Origin: Streptomyces sp. NBC_00249
GTDB taxonomy: Bacteria > Actinomycetota > Actinomycetes > Streptomycetales > Streptomycetaceae
DNA: 64,000 bases
Direction of reading: 5' to 3'
Assembly: GCF_026342355.1 (NCBI RefSeq)
Contig: NZ_JAPEMV010000005.1
Span: 372,001 to 436,000 of the forward strand
The notes below the pieces were generated by a model, which saw only the letters and a list, made by a program, of their open reading frames with translations, made no database searches and had not been told where the DNA came from. The first letter of the stretch is position 1; the number at the start of each line of letters is the position of its first letter. This document shows, in pieces, positions 58,746 to 64,000 of this stretch. Made by a program: the position numbers and the translations under genes.

Positions 58746-59810
58746 ATGACCACGCTGAATCTCGACGAGTTCTCCGATCTGATCGAACGCCCCGACGGGG
58801 GCGTCCGGCGTGACGCCGAGGATCGCCGCGAGCGGCTGGCCGTGCCGGCCGGTGCGCTGGGCCGGCTCGACGAGCTCGCCGAGTGGCTCGCCGCCGCTCA
58901 GGGGCGGGTGCCCGTCGCGCCGATCGAACGGCCGCGCGTCGTGCTGTTCGCCGCCGACCACGGGATCGCCGCCGAAGGCGTCTCCGCCCGGGCCGCCGGC
59001 ACCGCGTACGAGCTGGTGCGTTCCGTCCTGGACGGCACCAGCCCGGTGTCGATCCTGGCCGCGCGCCTCGGCGCGGGCGTGCGGGTTGTGGACGCCGGGC
59101 TGGACTGCGACCCGGAGCTGCTGCCCGAGGACGTGGTCCGCCATCGCGTACGGCGCGGCAGCGGGCGCATCGACGTGGAGGACGCGCTGACCGCGCAGGA
59201 GGCCGAGGACGCCCTGCGGCTCGGCATCAGGATCGCCGACGAGGAGGCCGACTCCGGTACGGACCTGGTCGTCCTCGGTGACCTGAGCGTGGGCGGCACC
59301 ACGGTGGCCGCCACCCTCGTGGCCGCGCTGTGCGGGACGGACGCCTCCGTGGTCACCGGCCGCGGCGGGGTACCGATCGACGACCTGGCCTGGATGCGCA
59401 AGTGCGCCGCGATCCGCGACTCCCTGCGCCGGGCCCGCCCGGTGCTGGGCGACCAGATGGCGCTGCTGGCGGCGGTCGGCGGCGCGGACGTCGCCGCGAT
59501 CACCGGGTTCCTGCTCCAGTGCGCGGTGCGCCGCACACCGGTCATCCTCGACGGGGTCGTCTCGGCGGCCTGCGGGCTGGTGGCCCAGCGGGCCGCCTTC
59601 CGCGCCCCGGACTGGTGGCTGGCCGGGCAGACCAGCGGAGAGCCGGGCCAGGCGAAGGCACTGGACCGGATGGCACTCAACCCCGTGCTCGACCACGGCG
59701 TCACAGTGGGAGAAGGAACCGGGGCCTTGCTGGCGCTCCCCCTGGTCCAGGCGGCCGCCGCACTCGCGGCGGACCTCCCGGAACGGGCCGTGGAACAGCA
59801 GAACGACTGA
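58746..59810 (+). CDS. cobT: nicotinate-nucleotide-dimethylbenzimidazole phosphoribosyltransferase
   Basis: Makes alpha-ribazole phosphate, the lower ligand of cobalamin. The 354 residues have VVLFAADHGIAAEGVSA, GDLSVGGTTVAATLVAAL, GGADVAAITGFLLQCAVRRTPVILDGVVSAACGLVA (substrate loop) and GEGTGALLALPLVQAAAAL with the catalytic Glu. It lies 144 bp after cobU. TACTCT seven bases before the ATG looks like a -10 box, so a leaderless second promoter is possible; otherwise it is read with cobU. Confidence 0.94.
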   Translation: MTTLNLDEFSDLIERPDGGVRRDAEDRRERLAVPAGALGRLDELAEWLAAAQGRVPVAPIERPRVVLFAADHGIAAEGVSARAAGTAYELVRSVLDGTSPVSILAARLGAGVRVVDAGLDCDPELLPEDVVRHRVRRGSGRIDVEDALTAQEAEDALRLGIRIADEEADSGTDLVVLGDLSVGGTTVAATLVAALCGTDASVVTGRGGVPIDDLAWMRKCAAIRDSLRRARPVLGDQMALLAAVGGADVAAITGFLLQCAVRRTPVILDGVVSAACGLVAQRAAFRAPDWWLAGQTSGEPGQAKALDRMALNPVLDHGVTVGEGTGALLALPLVQAAAALAADLPERAVEQQND

Positions 59811-59890
59811 CACACCGGGCACTACGGGCCTGACCAGTCCGCAGTGCACGCACTGCCTGTGGACGGTGACGCCCCATATCATCGCTTTTC

Positions 59891-61783
59891 ATGGGAGAGG
59901 TCGGCTTGACCAGCGCAGACACCGACCGGAGCCTCGACCAGGCCTCCGGCAAGGGTTCCACCAGCAGGAAGGACTCCGGCAGCGATCCGGCCGGCAGGCC
60001 GGAGGCCCGGGAGACCCGCAGGGGCAGCAAACGCTCCAAGCGCGCCGCGGCCTTCGCCGTCTGGTACCTGCGGGCCGTCACCTTCGTGAACTTCCTCAGC
60101 GCGGTGTGGCTCTCGCTCGGGCAGGACCTGCGCCGCCACAACACCGCCGACTTCTACACCCCGTACCTGCTGACGGCCGGCTTCGCCTCCGGGCTGTTCT
60201 CGCTGCTGCTCGCGGTCACCATGGGCCGCCGCAAGCGGGCCGCGTGGATCCTGAACCTGGTGGTCAGCGGCATGCTGCTGCTGGCCTTCGCGGTCGCCGC
60301 CTTCGCGCCGTGCGTCGGCGGGGACCTGAGCGTCTGCTACCCGGAGTTCCGCGACCACGCGCAGAACTGGGTCTCCCTCGCCCTGACGGCGGCCTTCGTC
60401 GGCGCCCTGCTGCTGGGCCGCCACGAGTTCTACGCCAAGGGCGACCGCTCCAACCCCAAGCTGGCCACCGTCGTCGCCGCCGTCGGCCTGCTCGTCACCT
60501 CGCTGATCGCCGCCCTGCTCGTCGGCGCGACCAACACCGACCCGGACCGGGCCGACGCGACGTTCCTGGCGCGCTGGCGGTACGGCGTGATGCGGCTGAT
60601 CACGCTCGCGCCCGACGACAAGGCGTACCAGTCGATCACCACGCCCGCCTGGGTGGACGTCTTCGTCAACGTGATGTCGATGCTGCTGCTGCTCGCCGTG
60701 CTGTTCGCGGCGTTCCGCTCGCGCCGCGCCGTCGACCCGCTCACCCCCGACGACGAGGAGAAGCTGCGCGCGCTGCTCGCCAAGCAGGGCGACCGCGACT
60801 CCCTCGGCTACTTCGCGCTGCGCCGCGAGAAGTCCGTCATCTGGTCCCCGACCGGCAAGGCGGCCGTCACCTACCGCGTCGTCGGCGGGGTCTCGCTGGC
60901 CTCCGGCGACCCCATCGGCGACCCCGAGGCCTGGCCCGGCGCGATCGAGCCGTGGCTCGCGGAGGCCCGTGAACACGGCTGGGTCCCGGCCGTGATGGGC
61001 GCGAGCGAGGAAGCCGGGCAGATCTACGCCCGGCACGGCCTGGACGCCCTGGAGCTGGGCGACGAAGCCATCGTGGAGACCGCCGAGTTCACCCTCGACG
61101 GCCGCGCCATGCGCACCGTCCGCCAGGCCTACAACCGCGTCAAGCGGGCCGGGTACTCCGTCCGCATCCGCCGCCACGCCGACATCCCCGCCGAGGAGAT
61201 GGAGGTCCTGCTGCGGCGCGCCGACGACTGGCGCGACGGCGCGACCGAGCGCGGGTTCTCCATGGCACTGGGCCGTCTGGGTGATCCCGCCGACGGCCAG
61301 TGCGTGATGCTGGAGTGCACCGACGGCAACGGCGACCTGCGGGCCGTGCTGTCCTTCGTGCCGTGGGGCCCGAAGGGACTCTCCCTCGATCTGATGCGCC
61401 GTGACCGCGATTCCGAGAACGGCCTGATGGAGTTCATGGTCATCGAACTCCTGGAACGCTCCAAGGAGATCGGGGTCACACAGGTCTCGCTGAACTTCGC
61501 GATGTTCCGTTCCGTCTTCGAGCGGGGGTCCAAGCTCGGCGCCGGCCCGGTACTGCGCATGTGGCGGTCGCTGCTGAGCTTCTTCTCCCGCTGGTGGCAG
61601 ATCGAGTCCCTCTACCGGGCCAACGCCAAATACCGCCCGATCTGGGAACCGCGGTTCATGCTCTTCGAGAAGAGTTCCGACCTGCTGCGGATCGGCGTCG
61701 CGGCGGGCCGGGCCGAAGGCTTCCTGGAGGCACCAGGCCTGCCGAAGTGGCTGCACCGCAAGCATCTGGAGACGATTCGTTGA
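59891..61783 (+). CDS. MprF/LysX-like phosphatidylglycerol lysyltransferase-domain membrane protein
   Basis: A 630-residue membrane protein with a basic, disordered N terminus (about 1-50) and six or seven hydrophobic segments (55-290). A large cytosolic DUF2156 acyltransferase-like domain follows (about 300-615: SLGYFALRREKSVIWS, GGVSLASGDPIGDPEAWPGAIEPWL, TVRQAYNRVKRAGYSVRI, LGRLGDPADGQCVMLEC, LMEFMVIELLERSKEIGVTQVSLNFAMFRSVFERG). This is the MprF fold that moves an aminoacyl group from tRNA to phosphatidylglycerol, giving resistance to cationic peptides. Unlike mycobacterial LysX there is no lysyl-tRNA synthetase domain. ATG 59891, or TTG 59906 with a better-placed GGGAGAGG. It overlaps the next gene by four bases. 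Confidence 0.88.
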   Translation: MGEVGLTSADTDRSLDQASGKGSTSRKDSGSDPAGRPEARETRRGSKRSKRAAAFAVWYLRAVTFVNFLSAVWLSLGQDLRRHNTADFYTPYLLTAGFASGLFSLLLAVTMGRRKRAAWILNLVVSGMLLLAFAVAAFAPCVGGDLSVCYPEFRDHAQNWVSLALTAAFVGALLLGRHEFYAKGDRSNPKLATVVAAVGLLVTSLIAALLVGATNTDPDRADATFLARWRYGVMRLITLAPDDKAYQSITTPAWVDVFVNVMSMLLLLAVLFAAFRSRRAVDPLTPDDEEKLRALLAKQGDRDSLGYFALRREKSVIWSPTGKAAVTYRVVGGVSLASGDPIGDPEAWPGAIEPWLAEAREHGWVPAVMGASEEAGQIYARHGLDALELGDEAIVETAEFTLDGRAMRTVRQAYNRVKRAGYSVRIRRHADIPAEEMEVLLRRADDWRDGATERGFSMALGRLGDPADGQCVMLECTDGNGDLRAVLSFVPWGPKGLSLDLMRRDRDSENGLMEFMVIELLERSKEIGVTQVSLNFAMFRSVFERGSKLGAGPVLRMWRSLLSFFSRWWQIESLYRANAKYRPIWEPRFMLFEKSSDLLRIGVAAGRAEGFLEAPGLPKWLHRKHLETIR

Positions 61784-62517
61784 CGTCATGGACGGCGGCC
61801 TCACCGCGGCGGTTCGCCCGCCGCGAGTGGGGCCCGATGTTCTGGACCCTGAAGGACGCGCTCGTCCGCGACAGGTGGCGGGCGGTCCCGATGACGCTCG
61901 GAGCCGTCGCCCTGACGTCCGTCTTCCAGATCGTGCAGAACACGTCCTGGGGCTTCCAGCCCGTCCAGAACCTCGGTTCCGTCAAGGCCGTCGACCCCCT
62001 GTGGCTCGCACTGCTGCGCACCCCGCTGTCCCTGTTCGTGCCCGCCCTCGACCTGCCGGTGTGGGGGGCGCTGGCGCAGATCCTGCTGGTCTTCGGGATC
62101 GCCGAGATCTGCATCGGCTGGTGGCGGACCCTGCTCATCGGCTACGTCGCCACCCTCGCCGGGACCACCTACGCCCGGATCGGGCTGTCCGTGGGCCACG
62201 ACCACCCCTTCGGCCTGCCGGTGTCCGACCGCATCGTCAACGACACCGGCCCCTCGGCGGCGGTGGTGGGCCTGGCCATCTACGTGTGCTGGCGCTACCG
62301 GGCCCACCTCACCGGGGCCCTGGTGATCCTGGTGATGACCGGCGAGGTGCTGTTCAAGGACAACCTGGCGGGCAAGGAGCACCTGGCGGCCATCGCCGCC
62401 GTCATGGTGCTGTGCCTGGTGCGGGCGAAGTGGGGCCCGGCCCGTGCGCCGGGCCCGCTGGGCCGCCGGACGGCGCGCACCGCGCCGCTCCCGCCCGCTC
62501 CCCCCGGGTCCGCCTGA
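61780..62517 (+). CDS. rhomboid-like membrane protein
   Basis: A 245-residue integral membrane protein with about six hydrophobic segments. NDTGPSAAVVGLAIYV places S159 in a GxS context on a membrane helix. KEHLAAIAAVMVL places H201 on a later helix, the spacing of a rhomboid Ser-His pair, though the GxSG motif is altered to GPSA. It may be a diverged or inactive rhomboid. The TTG at 61780 overlaps the MprF-like stop (TTGA), so the two are translationally coupled, suggesting the pair works together in membrane-lipid modification. The overlap rests on a TTG start that has no separate ribosome site. Confidence 0.8.
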   Translation: MTSWTAASPRRFARREWGPMFWTLKDALVRDRWRAVPMTLGAVALTSVFQIVQNTSWGFQPVQNLGSVKAVDPLWLALLRTPLSLFVPALDLPVWGALAQILLVFGIAEICIGWWRTLLIGYVATLAGTTYARIGLSVGHDHPFGLPVSDRIVNDTGPSAAVVGLAIYVCWRYRAHLTGALVILVMTGEVLFKDNLAGKEHLAAIAAVMVLCLVRAKWGPARAPGPLGRRTARTAPLPPAPPGSA

Positions 62518-62556
62518 CCCGTACGTCCGGCCGGGGCGAGCCCGTACCGTATCGGG

Positions 62557-63774
62557 GTGACGACAGACCTCGGGCCGTTCGCCCCCACCCGGCAGTGGAT
62601 GCGGGCCCATCCGCTCGCCACCGACGCCGTGCTCGCGCTCGGGGCGCTGGTCTCCATGGTCCTCGGCTCCTTCGCCGATCCGCACGGCCCCCACGGCCCC
62701 ACCTTCGGCACGCGCACCCCCGAACCCTTCTCGCTGGTGCTGATGGTCCTGGGAGCTGCCGCCCTGGTGCTGCGCCGCCGCCGGCCCCGTACGGTGCTCG
62801 CCGTCACCTGCGGGCTGTCCCTGCTGGAGCTGACCACCGGCGAGCCGCGGGCACCCGTCGCGATGTGCACGGTGATCGCCCTGTACACGGTGGCCGCCCG
62901 CACCGACCGGCCCACGACCTGGCGGATCGGCCTGCTCACGATGGCCGGGCTGACCGGGGTCGCCATGCTGGCCGGACCGCTGCCCTGGTACGCGCAGGAG
63001 AACATCGGCATCTTCGCCTGGACCGGGATGGCCGCCGCCGCCGGGGACGCGGTGCGCAGCCGGCGGGCCTTCGTCGACGCCATACGGGAGCGGGCCGAGC
63101 GCGCCGAGCGGACCCGTGAGGAGGAGGCGCGGCGGCGGGTCGCCGAGGAGCGGCTGCGGATCGCCCGGGACCTGCACGACGTGGTGGCCCACCACATCGC
63201 CCTCGTCAACGTGCAGGCCGGGGTGGCCGCGCACGTCATGGACAAGCGCCCCGACCAGGCGAAGGAGGCCCTCGCGCACGTACGGGACGCCAGCCGCTCG
63301 GCGCTGAACGAACTGCGCGCCACGGTCGGGCTGCTGCGGCAGTCCGGCGACCCGGAGGCGCCGACGGAGCCGGCGCCGGGGCTGGCGGTCCTGGACGAGC
63401 TGCTCGACACCTTCCGGCACGCCGGGCTGCCGGTGCGGGTGGTGCTCCAGCTGGGGGGCGGCGGGGACGCGCTGCCCGCGGCCGTGGACCTGGCGGCGTA
63501 CCGGGTGATCCAGGAGGCGCTGACCAACGTCCGCAAGCACGCCGGGCCGGGGGCGCGGGCCGAGGTGAGCGTCGTGCGGGTGGGGGCCTCGGTGGAGGTC
63601 ACCGTCCTCGACGACGGGGGCAGCTCGGCGGACTCCTCCCCCGCCCCGGCGGACCCGGGCGGCGGGCACGGGCTGCTGGGGATGCGGGAGCGTACGGGCG
63701 CCCTGGGCGGCTCCTGCTTCGCGGGACCGCGGTACGGGGGCGGGTACCGGGTCCACGCGATCCTGCCGGTGTGA
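62557..63774 (+). CDS. sensor histidine kinase, HisKA_3 type
   Basis: A 405-residue kinase with four or five membrane helices in residues 20-165, a short coiled linker (AFVDAIRERAERAERTREEEARRRVAEE), the phospho-acceptor H207 in LRIARDLHDVVAHHIALV, and a HATPase_c domain (VIQEALTNVRKHAGPGA, LDDGG..., GGGHGLLGMRERTGALGG). NarL-type regulators are the usual partner; none follows within the window. The 226 bases after it hold no gene. GTG start at 62557. The response regulator at 51.7 kb is a candidate cognate partner. Confidence 0.9.
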   Translation: MTTDLGPFAPTRQWMRAHPLATDAVLALGALVSMVLGSFADPHGPHGPTFGTRTPEPFSLVLMVLGAAALVLRRRRPRTVLAVTCGLSLLELTTGEPRAPVAMCTVIALYTVAARTDRPTTWRIGLLTMAGLTGVAMLAGPLPWYAQENIGIFAWTGMAAAAGDAVRSRRAFVDAIRERAERAERTREEEARRRVAEERLRIARDLHDVVAHHIALVNVQAGVAAHVMDKRPDQAKEALAHVRDASRSALNELRATVGLLRQSGDPEAPTEPAPGLAVLDELLDTFRHAGLPVRVVLQLGGGGDALPAAVDLAAYRVIQEALTNVRKHAGPGARAEVSVVRVGASVEVTVLDDGGSSADSSPAPADPGGGHGLLGMRERTGALGGSCFAGPRYGGGYRVHAILPV

Positions 63775-64000
63775 GCGGGTGTACCGGGGCACCGCGCCCG
63801 GCCGGGCGGTGGCTCCGCCATCCGGCCTCGCGGTGTAGGCCCGCCATCTCCCCCTCGAGGCACCGGGCCCGGGCGGTGGTTGCCCACCCGCCTCCCCGTC
63901 TGCGGGCCGGTGGTTCGGGTGAGCGGCGTCTGGCCTGAGCGGTCTCAGGGAGGGGTTGGGGGTTTCCCGTCAGTCTCATCGTCCTTCCGTGTCGGGCCGG
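63775..64000. other. non-coding tail of the window
   Basis: No supported gene. A minus-strand open frame at 63599-63979 has an Arg/Pro-rich, low-complexity product and overlaps the kinase gene antisense, so it is not called. No terminator or repeat is convincing here. Confidence 0.5.

Noticed and set aside
63599..63979. A 126-codon minus-strand frame at the window's end.
   Set aside because: Arg/Pro-rich product, antisense overlap with the histidine kinase gene, and no ribosome site or domain.
1..64000. Search for tRNA, rRNA, CRISPR arrays, transposases, integrases and attachment sites.
   Set aside because: None was recognised on reading. Direct repeats found are short intergenic palindromes or the 8-bp array, and no coding region resembles a mobile-element protein.

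Overview
The window is about 72% GC actinobacterial chromosome, and gene content and order fit Streptomyces: class II DAHP synthase, a TrpE-TrpG fusion, the MacRS-like two-component pair, ROK glucokinase, the qcrCAB-ctaE and ctaCDF respiratory operons, a SAM-IV riboswitch, and many GTG and TTG starts. From memory it matches the S. coelicolor segment around glkA (SCO2126) and qcrCAB (SCO2148-2150), but I could not check this. I see no phage, insertion sequence, CRISPR array, tRNA or rRNA, so this is core chromosome rather than an island.

Layout. 1-1.6 kb: partial molybdopterin oxidoreductase, bacterioferritin and its [2Fe-2S] partner with an iron box. 1.6-5.3 kb: DAHP synthase facing a Trp leader peptide, attenuator and the fused anthranilate synthase. 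5.3-13.5 kb: D-lactate dehydrogenase, phosphofructokinase with a Crp-type operator in its promoter, a sensor/regulator pair, acyltransferase, esterase, EEP hydrolase and glucokinase. 13.5-22.9 kb: ArsA-like ATPase, SRPBCC protein, metallophosphoesterase, acyl-CoA ligase, cholesterol oxidase, PimB-type mannosyltransferase and a lipoprotein with a zinc-peptidase motif. 23-30.9 kb: two paralogous NlpC/P60 hydrolases, an NYN/coiled-coil protein, a rhomboid protease, a stand-alone AsnC ligand domain, and a SufS-like PLP enzyme under a SAM-IV riboswitch.

31-41.6 kb is the respiratory block: trpD, then ctaE-qcrC-qcrA-qcrB and ctaC-ctaD-ctaF, which encode the bc1-aa3 branch, with a pseudo-receiver and an L,D-transpeptidase between them. 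41.8-48.4 kb has a cysteine desulfurase-TusA fusion, adenosine kinase, an anchored secreted protein, ErpA and NadA, so sulfur mobilisation and Fe-S supply sit beside Fe-S users. 48.4-64 kb has an RND permease, a response regulator, cobS, the PspA pair, a DUF3043 protein and methyltransferase, a metallo-beta-lactamase-like/CobU fusion with cobT, an MprF-like membrane protein translationally coupled to a rhomboid-like protein, and a histidine kinase.

Most genes are conserved housekeeping. The less ordinary signals are regulatory or architectural: Trp attenuation, the SAM-IV riboswitch with an intrinsic terminator, the Crp site in pfkA, palindromic repeats that supply the stop codons of neighbouring genes, a second repeat family, two domain fusions, and the MprF-like/rhomboid-like pair. 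I found no clearly new multi-gene system.
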